Positions 21,106-32,507 of a DNA stretch of 64,000 nucleotides are shown here, one piece after another (within the stretch, counting starts at the first letter, position 1; each line of letters starts with the position of its first letter). The translations under genes were made by a program, and so were the position numbers. The stretch lies in NCBI GenBank assembly GCA_964035575.1, contig OZ037882.1, forward strand, positions 496,001-560,000. Direction: 5' to 3'. The stretch comes from Rhynchopus sp. YZ270_cl-10 (lineage: Eukaryota; Euglenozoa; Diplonemea; Diplonemida; Diplonemidae). The notes under the pieces were generated by a model. It was not told where the DNA came from. It saw only the letters and a list, made by a program, of their open reading frames with translations, and ran no database searches.

Positions 21106-21290
21106 CCCTCACTGTAGTGGGGTCATTTCGAGAAAATGGACAAGTTCTTGATTGATACAAATTTTGGTTACGACCACTAGTGAGTTGCTCACAATGCTAA
21201 ATGAGTGTCAGAACTGTGATTCTGGGCCCACTTTAACCGCCCCTCGAAATTCAAAAAGGGGTCCCAAACCCGGGCGCGCTGCACGCGCGC
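21106..21290. repeat. Dispersed repeat, inverted partner of 3741..3930
   Basis: See the partner copy. This copy continues into GGGCGCGCTGCACGCGCGCG. It is adjacent to, and outside, the GGAGGTACCCTAA element. Confidence 0.6.
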
Positions 21291-21519
21291 GGAACTTTTT
21301 GCAGCTTTGGCCTAGTTGCATTTTTGGCTGCAAAATGCAAGGGGATCCCCGAAGACGTTGGGAATATTATTTGGATGGGGCAGTGATTTTGTACCTGCAT
21401 ACACGCTCCCTAGTGGTAACCGTGTGCATGCCAATGAAGTGCTCTCTGGGGTTCGATAACCCGTGGAACCAGTGCTTCCGCCGATGAATGGTGAGGCGTT
21501 TGCACTTCTCTTTTTGCGG

Positions 21520-21680
21520 AGCAGAAAATAATATAAATGGCGCCGCAGGCAAAAAATTTTGGGTACGGTGTAAAAATCTAGCCTCCGACGAACACTTTTT
21601 TGCAGAGCAAAAAATGAAAAATGGCGCCGCAGGCAAAAATAAATTGGGGGTACAGCCCTGGACGGTGCAGGATTTTGTTG
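21520..21680. repeat. Tandem pair of GGCGCCGCAGGC-containing repeats
   Basis: Two units read GAGCAAAAAA..AAATGGCGCCGCAGGC followed by AAAAA and GGGTACGG or GGGTACAG. The same two-unit arrangement appears at 43735..43900. The GCGCCGCAGGC core is shared with the 150-bp repeat at 10387. It is non-coding. Confidence 0.6.
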
Positions 21681-21699
21681 TCAATTTTTTTTTTCTTGC

Positions 21700-23121
21700 C
21701 CCCTGAAAACTCTTGCTTTTGAGAGTTTGGACCATTTCACCACACTGGTGGTGTGTCACCTACAGTGACACCCACCAGAAACCACAACAAAGCCCCCTAA
21801 GGAAAAAAGGGAAAAAAAAAAAAGGAAAAAAAAACTAAAATCCAGAATTTCATGTTCTCGGTCCCACTTAGGAACTTCCCTGTCGCTGGGACTTTTTTTT
21901 TTTTTTTTGTTTGTTGCGTAAAGTGTGTAATAAAATATTCTGTGGTGATATTTTTTTTATTACTACAAATACGCTCCCACTGACTACCTGGCCAAGAGGA
22001 AACCTCTTTGAGGCCGAAAAAAAAAAAGTGATGATTGCATAAAATACAACATAACATACATAAAGGACAGAAGAGGGCTGATGGTACCATAGAAACATAA
22101 CGACGCAACGAACAAAATCAGAACGAAGAAGAGAGGGGTGGGTTTTTTTGTATTGCATAAAAAATAATAATAAAAAAACAAAAAAATTGTCAAAAATAAT
22201 ACAGTTTGTACTTTCTTGATTCGTTTGCTTTTCTGAAGGGGAAAAAAATTGTTTCAGTAGCGTAGATAGCTCTGTTTTGTGTCGCCGCAACCATGTCAAA
22301 CCCTGCACTTTCCCAACACACAAAGTCATTCCCGCAAAAATAGCCTCGGAGCGAATGCACCCTCTTTCCCCAAAAAAGAAAGTGCACTTTTTTGGTATCA
22401 AACATAGAAAAAAAGGTTGCAGAAGATGAATCTCAACCTCTCTCTCTGTGCTCACAGGGTTCATGCGTGTATCACTTGGTATAGTTGACTTGCAGCACAA
22501 CATACAGAGCGTACGTACAATCACATTACAAAAAAAAATACCTATGTATTGCCGTGAAATAAGATAGACTTTTTTTTCACGCTTCAGGTTGCGCGAGTTT
22601 CCTGTTGCACAAAATGGCTCCCCATGTAAAAGTATTTACATGGGTGAAGCGAGGTGAATTATGTGCAGCAGGGAACGAGCGTATCTGTAGAAGTGGAGAA
22701 AAAAAAAAACGGTTGCCTTATGACAAAGCAATACGTAGTTTTATTCTGATTTACAAAAGTAAAGGTAGTGTCTACTACTAGTTTGTAAAGCGGAAGGGCA
22801 AAAAAAAACACACACACGCGTCTTTTATTTTCTTTTTTTTGACAAAACAAATCAATACCCATTGCAACATGACTATGTGATTTAATTTTCTTTTTCTTCG
22901 TTCCGTGCACACACTGTTGGTCTAATTACTCGAGATATTTGCACGGCGTAATCCTAGAAAGAACCGTACGACCAACTAAAAAAGAGGATACAATAAGCTT
23001 CACCAGGTAAATCATTGAGATAAATTTTCTTCAAATTTGATTTTTTTTGAAATACTAAAAAAAGCCCTCATGAACAGTACCTTTTTTTTTGGTACAATAA
23101 ACGGTGCACTGTGGGGTCAGG
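21700..23121. other. Spacer
   Basis: AT-rich spacer with long T/A tracts. A degenerate family-1 hairpin is possible at 22431..22473 and a family-2 relative at 22226..22275. A 218-codon minus-strand frame at 22524..21868 lacks domain motifs and is mostly homopolymer translation; I do not call it. Confidence 0.5.
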
Positions 23122-23805
23122 TTAAAAGACTCGGCTTGATGGGCCTGCCCACACCCCTCCCCCGGCTAAATACACAGCAAAGTCGCCGGCATGGCTTGAA
23201 ACTTCTGTAACGGCTTTTCCTACCATGACGGGCTGTCCTTCCAGAGAGTGCAAAATGATTAGCTTGTCTCCACAAATGACACAACCATTCTTCAGAGAAA
23301 GTTGAAAAGATGGAGAAATGTGTCTCGCACAACATTAAAAAGAAAAAGTTGACTTGAAAATACAAAGCCCTCTCGTGAATAGTGTACCTTTGTTGGGGGT
23401 TGGACACCCCCAACCATGCATGTCCTACAATCCATTTCGTGGTTTACATCTGATAAAAAAAAAAGTAAATTTGATCATGTGAAGCCTAAAGGAGGATGCA
23501 AGCATCGTGCAGATCTCTACACACATAAGACCGCTTCTCCTCTGTCCACATATCAGCGGGAAAGTTGAAGACGAACACACCTTCTAAAAAGAGTACAACG
23601 ACTTTAGAAGAAATTTTGAAAGATTTAAAAAAACGAAAGAAACCTTGAAAGATGAATGTGCCTCTCGGGCACACATCTCTGTTTCATTTTATATATTTTT
23701 GTTTGTTTGAGAAAGAAGAAATTACTGACACAGACCCAGAGCAGCTAGTACTGCTTTGCTTGGGCTCTGACAACACACGTTTTCGTTGACATATTTTTTT
23801 TTCAT
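23122..23805 (-). CDS. Five-exon hypothetical Cys-rich protein, 135 residues
   Basis: Exons assembled by hand are 23805..23726, 23678..23644, 23583..23521, 23449..23388 and 23289..23122 (80, 35, 63, 62 and 168 bases; total 408, 136 codons with TAA). All four introns (47, 60, 71 and 98 bases) begin GT and end AG, and the frame stays open across every junction, which is unlikely by chance. The product starts MKKKYVNENVCCQSPSKAVL, carries VCPRGTFIFQ and FVFNFPADMWTEEKRSY, and has two CxxC pairs (CRTC and CVIC) about 20 residues apart that could bind zinc. The last exon encodes a hydrophobic, Gly-rich stretch ending GPSSRVF. I do not recognise the family. The third donor (GTAGAG) is the least certain choice. 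Confidence 0.55.
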
Positions 23806-24053
23806 TTTGTAACATACAAGGGTTGACCAAAAAAACCCGAAAAACCATAACAAAAATCAGAACAAAAGCCGATACGGCCCCCCACCCGCCCCACAAATCA
23901 CAGAATTCGGATTTCTTTTTTTTGTATTCTCAACATCACAAAAAGACGTTGAAAAGGACAAAACACCTCACCGTTCTTTGGCGTACGCTAGGGAGGGGGG
24001 GGGACAACACTTGCTTCTCCGCTTGGTCTATCTACAGATATACGGACAGAAAA

Positions 24054-26964
24054 TCACCTCCACAACCCCCTCTTCTTCCTTGGGGCTGCCGCCGTCCCCT
24101 TCACCGCTGCTGTACGAGAGTTCCACCCTACTCCTAACCCAAGCGTCCTCGACCGCTTGCGTGCGGTTGTCTCGAGCTCTGGTTCGACCATCCCGAGGAG
24201 AAAGCCTCCTTGCGCCAAGGGGTACACCTCCTGACAGGCCAGCAGTGTGTACGTCAATGGGGACGCAAACATAAAGAGCACCGGGTTCAACCCGACAAAC
24301 TCGACGTCATCACGCCACACCGTTGGCGACTGCGCACCCCACAGCAATGAATCCACCCGCTCCATCCCACAATCCCTCGCCGCCTCTGGAGTGTCCAACG
24401 CGAACCCATACAACTCATATGAACTATCATCGGTAGTATCCACAAACCCATAGGTATCTCCATCCAAGGTTCTGATCCCACAAAACCTGAACAACCCCTC
24501 AGCCTTCCACCTTAAATGATCGCTTGGAGGCGCTGTCGCGACAATCCCATCTAACGGTAACGACAACCCCGCCTTCCCTGCCTCTTCCAACGCTGGATCC
24601 AATGGATCTGACACCGAATGTACACGCTGCTGCCTCGACGTCCCTGCATCCCCCATTTGAAGCGTTCTGCCACCTACCCATACGGCTACCTGATCTGCAA
24701 GGGGAAGGTCGTCTCTGGTATTACCATGCCGAATGCTTTCTATGATGGTTGCCAAGACATAATCCCCTGCAGCTATGCAACCACGGTGACGAGACAGGCC
24801 TTCGTATGTGAGCATGCCTAGTTGCTGTTCGTGCTTTTTGCAGAGGGTGAGGGCAACAGCGTCGACAGCGTCGTCAATGTGCGCCAAGGAGAAGTCTGCA
24901 AAAAACTTCCGCGGTGCAGCAAGCTGCGCAACACTCTGCCTGCATTGGAACAGCCGCTCCGCGTAAGGCAGCGTCTGCATCAAATAGTCATGAAACACAG
25001 TGGCCTGCCGAGAGAGGCCCAACGAACGGATGTCCAGAGGGTGGTACCGAAGGGCACGAAGCAGAAGGAAAACCGCACGCAGGCAGGTGGTCAGATGCAT
25101 ATAGAAGGTTCGTAAATGTGGGTTCACAAGGATGTACCACTTCTGCCGGATCAGCACCTGAGGGGAGAGGAGGATAAGGGATTCTTTTTTTGTTTTGCTT
25201 AAAAATGCTATGTCTTGGGTAGAGCATGGAAACTATTGTGTAGAAACGCAGAATTACTCAGAAAGTAGGTCTCGCGGAGGGGGGTGTTCCAATATGGCTC
25301 TTTCTCCCATCAAAAAAAGGAGAGTGCTTCTTGAAGAGAAGTCATACCTTTTGCTGTCTTACCAAGGCAGCTCTGTATGTTGCAGTGTCCAGCACTTCTT
25401 GCGGGTCGTCGGTGTTGAGGTTGTGTACCGTCATGTGCAGAGCGCCCTCAAGGGTACGGAGCTGTTGGTAGTCCCGCGCGCTGATGTCTGAGAAGTGTGC
25501 TTCGTCTGGGCCTTCGAAGCGGTCGAGGCAGTTGCGTAGGTTGCGCATGAGGAGGTCCACGCCGCGTCTGGTGCGTGCGTCTTCTTCTGCGAGGGCGTCG
25601 CGTCGCGCGTTGAGGACGCCTCGTAGACAGGATAGCAGCTCAACCACATTGGCCGCAGTAGGCCCAGCACCTTCCGCACCAGCCCCGACCGCTCCGTTCT
25701 GCACAGCGTCCTCGCAGTGCCGTTTGAAATCATCATGTGTCGGGGTCCGCTCCTCCGTCTGCGTCAACCGCTCAATCACCTCCTCCTCGGAGAGTGTGTC
25801 CGCGCTGTCGCTCTGTGAGACCCGTGCTGTAACCCATTGCTCAAAGTCAAAGAGACGTCCATTCTTGGTGCTTTCCTGCTTCGGAGAGAGAGAGCACTTT
25901 TTTTGCGTTTTTTCCGAGCCTGCCAGAGAGCTTTCCCTGAACTCTGCACTGTCGCTTTCGTCAGAGTCGATGTGGCCTTGGAGGTTAGAGTTGGTTCGCG
26001 GCATTGATGCGCCCATGACACGAGATAAAAGGTCGGAGCTGGGGACATAATGTGGGTTTGGCGCTTCGTCAGCGGCAGTGGAGATTCTGCGCTTTGGAGA
26101 GAGGAGGTGGCGGATGCTCATGGCCTTTTCTCTGAGAGGGGAAGGTGGGGAGGAGGCGTCGCCGGAGTCTGAGTCGCTTTCGGAATCGTCTGAATCATCG
26201 GAAGACGACTTTCTTGCAAACAGCGGCTCCGCTTTTAACAGCGTAGGAGGGGTAGGAGTAGCCTTTAGCGGCGAAGTGACACTGCCAAACCCTCTGCTAG
26301 AGGTATCCGTCACAGAGGTGCTTTCCACTTCACAAGAGAGTTTCCGGTGGTGACCAGTACCCATAAGAACTGCAGCAGACCGAGCCTTCAGAGGCGACGT
26401 CGTTGCAGTAGCCGCACTCCCTCCCCACGACCCGCTCTCAAGAGAACTACTTTCCCCTTCATACCCTAAGGCCTGCGGTTTCTTTGGTTTTAGTGTCTCC
26501 AGAGGTGTTTTTGAGTCGCTCGAAGTCTCCGAGACTTCTTTTGAAATTCGCTGAGGTCTTTGCGGAGATCCAATACCACCCAAAGGATTATCACAAGAAG
26601 AAGAGGAGGAGGAGTCAGAGGTGTCGCTAGGAATGGGGGCCCGCGGGGTGCGGGGTTTTTTTATGACAATACTGGCTTCAGAGACGGTGAGGACAACCGG
26701 GGCTGGAGGGCTTGCGTGAGAAGAGGGTTGTGGTTGTTGTGAGGGAGGGGACTCAGAGGCTTCGCCTGCCCTGGCTGCAGAGCTCAGCTGCAGCTCTGCT
26801 CGCGCCTTGTGGTTTTCCTTCTGCAAATTCTGAATCCGCCTCCCCTGCTCCTCCGTTTTTTCCACAAGGGATTGGATGTACTGCGCATCACTTCTCCCTA
26901 ACCCTTCACTCCCTTGAGGCGAAACACGACAAGCATCCACAGAGTAACTCCGCCGGCGACTCAT
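24054..26964 (-). CDS. Two-exon hypothetical protein, 906 residues
   Basis: Exon 1 is 26964..25348 (539 codons). A 190-base intron starts GTATGA and ends CCCCTCAG. Exon 2 is 25157..24054 (367 codons plus stop). The junction joins ALVRQQK to VLIRQKWYILVNPH in phase 0. The N-terminal 60 residues form a likely coiled coil (IQSLVEKTEEQGRRIQNLQK). Residues about 60-370 are Ser/Pro/acidic low complexity with repeated SSSDDSDDSESDSDSG-like clusters. From about residue 420 on the protein is folded-looking, with helical segments LLSCLRGVLNARRDALAEED and MHLTTCLRAVFLLLRALRYH. The end is basic (RKKRGLWR) and may be nuclear. I cannot assign a family. Codon use matches the other host genes. Confidence 0.7.
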
Positions 26965-27800
26965 AATAAAATAATCAAAATAAAATAGCTTTGGGGTGCT
27001 TCACCCAAAGGGAGAGAGAAAAATAATGAATATTCAGAAACGTAGAAAAGTTTGTGCTGAAGAAGAGAGAAGAAAATAATAACAGATTGTGTATGGGAGA
27101 GGAAAAGGAGATAACAAAAAAGAAAAATCCCTCCCTTTGGCGTCCTCTGGAGTTTGGTGGGATGTTGTGGGGTGTGGGAAAGGGAGGAAGGGGGAAACTG
27201 CAATCATGGGTAACCAGGGATTGCTTGGTTGAGCTTCGCAGCGGTCTTGGGGTTGCGGGACACTACGTAATCATATGGGTGACTCCATAAACCCCCTCTC
27301 TCAAACAAAAAAAAAAGGGGGGGAGGCCAGTCTGCAGACTAAGGATTGGTGGTCGGGTAAGTAAGTAATTAAATGGTAGTCAGCACGGGGTTTCGTAACA
27401 AACAATACAGGCAAAAAAGCCGTCATTTGCATTTTTGAGCCTATCCCAGTCAGTTGCAGGGTCAATCTCGAAAAATTGACAAAAATTTTAATGACATTTG
27501 TAACCCTCCCGGTAGCATTCCCTACCCTCACGCCAATAAAAAATCTACTCCTTGAAAACCGGTTTGTGGACACTTTCCGACCCCGCCATTTTTTCAAGGG
27601 AGCACATGAAAAAAAAATGGCGGGGTCGGAAACAGGGATTACGCAGCTCCCCCAAAAATAAAAAAAGTACGTGTGGATTTTCAACACGTACAATTCTAAG
27701 CAAAAACAATTAAAACCCGCTCTCCCTGGCAAAGTTGGTTGAGAAGGGCTGTGAAAGTTCGAAGAACTGGAGAAATCATCAGTCATGGCACCCAAATGTT
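26965..27800. other. Spacer with repeat fragments
   Basis: This holds the inverted partner (27633..27700) of the repeat at 17838, and a local inverted pair CCGACCCCGCCATTTTTT / AAAAAATGGCGGGGTCGG at about 27577..27630. No gene is recognised. Confidence 0.5.
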
Positions 27801-27803
27801 CCT

Positions 27804-27944
27804 GGCGAAGCCACGGTACGCAACATTTCTAAAAATTGCGCTTTAAATTGCCTATTATGTCACGGGAAGGGTGTATTGCAATCTAGCGCCGCAGGCGCAC
27901 GGTACGCTACTTTTTTTCTTTCGCCATGCTGCATGCTCCTTTTC
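27804..27944. repeat. 150-bp dispersed repeat (copy 2, inverted)
   Basis: On the minus strand this copy matches 10387..10537 from GCATGCAGCATGGC through the GCGCCTGCGGCGC core to GCGTACCGTGGCTTCG. It lies outside any element whose ends I can define. Confidence 0.7.
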
Positions 27945-28127
27945 CGGTAAAATAGAAGAAATTGTCTCCTACAAATAGAATTCTGTAGGGGGTAGGTGAG
28001 AGGCAGTGTTCTAAAATACGTGGAAAAATACGTATTAATACGTATTAATACGTGACGTATTAATACGAAAATACGTATTAATACGTAATAGGTAAATACG
28101 TGGCTTATTCTCCCCACGTATACCATA

Positions 28128-29215
28128 CAATGCAACGAGGCCGAGTCGGCCTCGCCAAGGCCTGAAAATAAATACTCAGGCGTGCCTGAGGCGTACTCGG
28201 GATTAGTTACGTTTAAGTACGCCTCAGGCACGCCTGAGTATATTTATATTTCTTACCAGCATTTTGGTCATGAACAAAAAAGTATTTACCCCCAAATTTT
28301 GTGGTTTTCGATTCAGAGGTAGCAAAATCTTTCAAATGCGGGGTCGCACGATGAAAAATGTGCCTCTGGGCCGAGCGAGTCGAAAAAAATGAAAAGGGTT
28401 CGCTAAGCTTTGGTGCTGATGATATATATTTTGGTGGTACCTTCGGGTATTTCATTGATTCAAGAATCATTGGAAACAAATTTCGGGGGTGCTTTTCGAC
28501 TAGGTCCCTTCGGGCCCAACTTGATGCAAGACGGAAGAGGCTCATGCAAGGCTGGACCCTCTAACACTAGAGAGATCCCATCGAGATCCCAGAATTTTAC
28601 ACAGGCCTCCTTGATCCACAGACCACAGCTCTATTTTTAGTACAACTATGGGGTGACCAACGGACTTTTTTACACATACCCGAGGTATGACTCATCTTCT
28701 GCGAAGCCTCTTTTTAGGAGGCAGTTTACTGTAAGCAGTAACCATGATATTTTTACACAAAAAATATCTTGCGACCCCGCAATTTTCTCAGCAGGACACC
28801 GAAAGTTGATTTCAGCACATTTCAGGGGGCGGAGGAAATACATAGCATGCCTTAGAAACGTGATGACCTGTGCATAATAATTTTATATATCAGCAGAAAT
28901 ATGAAACCGGGTATACTTTCCCCTGGTTTTTGGTACAAACTTAAAGTCACGCATTTTTTGCTAAAAAAATTGTCCGACCCCGGAATTTTTTCAGATTGCT
29001 CCGGAAATGCATCAGAGGCCCTTTTTGCGGGGAAAAAATACACACCAGGCGCCTGAAACGCAAGTATGTGATATATACTCAGGCGTGCCTGAGGCGTACT
29101 TAAACGTAACTAATCCCGAGTACGCCTCAGGCACGCCTCAGTGACGCCTCAGGCACGCCTCAGATATATTTTCCAGACATGAGTATTTTCAGGCGTACCC
29201 GGCCTCGTTGCATTG
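28128..29215. mobile_element. TA-flanked inverted-repeat element, 1.09 kb (CAATGCAACGAGGCCG termini)
   Basis: CAATGCAACGAGGCCG at 28128 is matched by CGGCCTCGTTGCATTG ending at 29215, and TA flanks both ends (28126-28127, 29216-29217). Subterminal palindromes built from CTCAGGCGTGCCTGAG and TTACGTTTAAGTACGCCTCA are repeated near both ends. The interior 28255..29060 has no recognisable transposase. The 147-bp element at 18112 is a short relative. Confidence 0.85.
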
Positions 29216-30286
29216 TATGATTAAATAGCGCATTTTTTATTTTTTATTTGCTTTTTCCCCTGTGTTTGTGAACAAAACATGCACGGAGCCCCAGCCAAGA
29301 CGGGGAGTATTTTTTATTTCGCGAAGAAAAAAAGCATTTTGGCTGGGCATTCTCGTATTATTAAATATAAACACCCATTTTCGTATTATTAAATAATATT
29401 CGTATTAGGGTAGCACAATTAAAAACCTTGTTTAGTGTCCCACCGCTCCCCAAAAATCTGTTCGCACGCACGCAAAAAAAAAATAACTAGTCAAAAAAAA
29501 ATAATTTTTCCCTCACCTATTTTGCCCTCTTTTCAGGCTATTTCCTATCTCTGGGGCGTTTTGTTGCATTTCTGAGCCAATCCCGGCTTGTGGTGGGGTG
29601 AATACGGAAAAATGGACAAAATTTTAGTGACTTAACCTATTAGCCACTAAGGGGGGTGGGGGTTTTTTTCCCGTTCTTTGTTTTGGAATCATCTGAGTGT
29701 TTCTGGGTCAAAACTGGGGCGATGGCGCATTTTTTGGGTCCTCTAGGTGGTTTGGTATGGTCTTCGGGGACTTCTGCGGTTCTGAGAATCAAAATCGAAA
29801 AATCGCATTCGTTAGGCTGTGACCGTCCCTGTTTCACGCATTTTCCTTGGTGTGCGTGTTGTGGGTGGCGGAAAAAATCAAAAACAAAATTCTAAAAAAT
29901 CCAAAAAAAATAGGGGAATCACACATTTCAACCTCCCGGAATCTATTAAAAAAATTTTTTTTCACTTTTGACAAAATTTTATTGTCTTGGAGACTCTTGC
30001 CATGTTTTGATAGTGCGCTGAAAACCCTAAAAAACCCCAAAAAAACCCCTTTTTCACGAATTTCCCTAAGTGGTGGGTGATTTTGGGTGGGTGGGGGAAC
30101 AGGGCTTCCCACAGGGGGGACCAGGGGGGACCACTGGTCCCCCTGGGGGAAAATAAAAATAATAAGGGGGGACCAGGGGGGACCAGCCTGCCCTTGAGTG
30201 TTCCGAGGCTGCCTATTAGGAATTTTCCACATTTTTTTTAATTTTTCCCACCCTCCCGTCCCCGCGCATCCAAATACAGGCAACTA
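29216..30286. other. Spacer with transposon debris
   Basis: A segment at about 29365..29475 (GTATTATTAAATA, AGGGTAGCACAATTAAAAA, CAAAAATCTGTTCGC) recurs inverted at 39225..39310. GGGGGGACCAGGGGGGACCA microrepeats lie near 30115..30185. No gene is seen. Confidence 0.5.
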
Positions 30287-30504
30287 CACGACGGTGATGT
30301 ACAGTACATTACAAGTGAAGTTACATGTAACGTTACAAGTGAAAAACCGTTACAAGTGAGTTACAAGTGGGATACATGAATTACAGGCAAAATCAGGTTG
30401 TAACTGGTGGGTTACAAGTGAGTTACAAGTGAGTTACATGTAACAAAAGTTACATGTAACTCACTTGTAACTCCACTTGTAACACCCGTTACATCACCGT
30501 CGTG
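30287..30504. mobile_element. TA-flanked MITE, 218 bp
   Basis: Termini CACGACGGTGATGTA and TACATCACCGTCGTG are perfect 15-base inverted repeats flanked by TA on both sides. The body is made of GTTACAAGTGA/TCACTTGTAAC motifs in both orientations, about ten in all, so the single strand would fold strongly. Confidence 0.85.
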
Positions 30505-30519
30505 TAACAGGGGGAAAAG

Positions 30520-30669
30520 ATGGCACCAAAAAAGTCCTCCGGACCAAGACAGATTTCCATAATGGAATTTGCAAAGCGACCGGCGGAGTCCCAGTTATCG
30601 GCTCAGGCTCCGAAGAGGCAGAAAATAACGGTTGCAAAGAACCACGAGTATGCCTCATGGGCAAAGTGA
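30520..30669 (+). CDS. Possible 49-residue basic peptide with a PIP-box-like motif
   Basis: A short open frame starts ATG at 30520, fifteen bases after the MITE, and ends TGA at 30669. The product begins MAPKKSSGPRQISIMEFAKR. QISIMEF fits most of the PCNA-interacting consensus Q-x-x-[I/L/M]-x-x-[F/Y]-[F/Y], with Ala at the last position, and the basic KRQK further on could be a nuclear signal. Such N-terminal peptides occur in front of some transposases and DNA-repair proteins, so this may be a 5' remnant of a larger transposon gene. No continuation in frame is visible. Expression is unproven. Confidence 0.3.
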   Translation: MAPKKSSGPRQISIMEFAKRPAESQLSAQAPKRQKITVAKNHEYASWAK

Positions 30670-30715
30670 CCCCGTCACAGCCAGAACGCGACTCAATTGG
30701 TCAAACGCCGAAGGA

Positions 30716-30866
30716 AAAGGAAGCATGCAGCATGGCAAAAGAAAAAAGTAGCGTACCGTGCGCCTGCGGCGCAAGATTGCAAGCCACCCATGACATAGTG
30801 TGGCTGTAAAATGTGCAATTTTAATCACAGTATTTTGAAATGTTGCGTACCGTGGCTTCGCCAGGA
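30716..30866. repeat. 150-bp dispersed repeat (copy 3)
   Basis: Direct-orientation copy of 10387..10537, with the same start, GCGCCTGCGGCGC core and TGCGTACCGTGGCTTCGC end. A core-only remnant, CGCCGCAGGCGCACGGTACC, is at 31825..31844. Confidence 0.7.
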
Positions 30867-32139
30867 ACCTTTGCCATGACTGTCGTTTCTTTTTGTAGAT
30901 GTCTATACGAGGAAACGTCTGCACGCTACCGACCTGACATATTTTTTCTTATTCCGCAAAGGTGGGGAACGTGAGATGATATGCAATATGCGAGTTAATG
31001 CAGCAGTTTTAACGGTTTGCCGGGACATTTTCGCCGAAGTCGAAAAATTTTTTTGACCACTTAAAGTGCGTAAAGGCGCGTAACGTAACGTAGCGTCAGC
31101 GTTAATGCTACACACCACACAAATTAAAATCATTGAAAAAAAAAAAAAAAAATTCCACCTTTTTTTGGCTGGTCCCCCTGGGAGGCCAAAACCCCAGATC
31201 CTGCGGGAAGCCCTGGGGAAGGAAAAAAAAAAAAAAAAAAATGGGGAATCACACATTTTTGGTCAGCGGAGGCCTATAAAAATTTTTTTTTTCACTTTTG
31301 AAAAAAAAAAATTGTCTCAGACGCAGGTGCTGATTAATGTGCCCATATATGGGCACCTAGTGGCTAATAGGTTAAATTTTCGCAAAATATGAACCCATAC
31401 TCGTAAACAAGGGTCATTTTCAGGAAAATTCGGAAAATTCCGACATTTGGAAGCAATTTTTTCCCCTGAAAAAAACAGTGGGTTTTCAGCCCGAAAACAT
31501 ACCGCGATTGGGATTTCCGGAATCCGTCCGCACTGTGGTGGGGTCACTTTGCCGAAATGGCCAAATTCTTGGTTTTGGTCAAAATCCATGTAGGGTAAAG
31601 AGGGCCAAGGTAAATCCCACAACCAGATTTTCTCTCCCTGATCCTGACGTCTTGAAACATGAAAATGCGCGAAAACACCGGCATTTGCATTTTCGGAATC
31701 CGTCCGTTCTGTGGTAGGGTCAATTTGCCGAAATGGACAAGTTCTTGGTTTTGGTCAAAACCCGTCAGTGTAAGGTAAAGGGGGCAAGTGTTTGCCTGTA
31801 GAAACTGGTAGGGAACAGGCAGCGCCGCAGGCGCACGGTACCCAACTTTTTTTATTCTTGTACCTTTTCTCCACTTTCTTTTGATTGCACGAGTCGATTG
31901 CTCTCCACGGTGGGGTCACATGTGTGTCCAAAAACACTCTAAGGTACTACTATTCTGAAATATGAGATTCAATGGTTTCTTAAGGAAATCTTCATAACGT
32001 GAGATCTCTGAAAATCCTCGAAAACGAACCCCGCCGGAGGCGGATTTTTTTTTATACACGTGTGCGCAAAAATTCTTATTTCTTGCTTATTTCGCACATT
32101 TGGGAGCACGGGACCCCAACATTTTTTTTTTTCACGGGT
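30867..32139. other. Spacer with repeat fragments
   Basis: Two copies of a phrase near 31510..31600 and 31680..31785 (GGAATCCGTCCG, GTGGTGGGGTCA or GTGGTAGGGTCA, TTGCCGAAATGG, TTCTTGGTTTTGGTCAAAA) form a direct repeat. It is related to the family at 3741 and 21106. No gene is recognised. Confidence 0.5.
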
Positions 32140-32430
32140 CAGGAAAGATCTTTTGTCTTTTTTTGTCTTTTTTCGAGAGGAAAAAAAAAAAAAAAAGATT
32201 TTCAGGATTTTTGTCTTTTTTTTTCAGGATTTCAAAAGATCTTTGAGATCTTTTGAAAATCCTGAAAAAAAAAAAAAAAGAGAAAAGATTTTTTTTTTTT
32301 TTTTTTAGGATTTCAAAAGATCTCAAAGATCTTTTGAAAATCCTGGGGGAAAAAAAAAAAAAAGGGAGAAGAATTTGTAAAATCCTGAAAAATCGTGAAA
32401 GATCTTTGAGATCTTTGGGGTTCGTAGGGA
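32140..32430. repeat. Cluster of AGATCTTTGAGATCT palindromes in poly(A)/poly(T)
   Basis: Near-perfect 40-base palindromes at about 32223..32263 and 32308..32347 have arms AGGATTTCAAAAGATCT and AGATCTTTTGAAAATCCT. A third partial copy is at about 32385..32420, and a relative lies at 38885..38945 on the far side of the hAT pair. Homopolymers up to 20 bases separate them. Confidence 0.65.
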
Positions 32431-32507
32431 AAAAATGTGCCCAAACACAGAGGTGGAAATTGATTTTCGGCAGAAACTTACCCTCAGCGGCAACCCACGA
32501 TGTGGCA

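Noticed and set aside
21445-21475. tRNA-like T-arm GGGGTTCGATAACCC
   Set aside because: No acceptor stem, D-arm or anticodon arm can be built around it.
21868-22524. 218-codon minus-strand frame
   Set aside because: It consists largely of homopolymer translations (Phe and Lys runs), with no domain and no flanking support.
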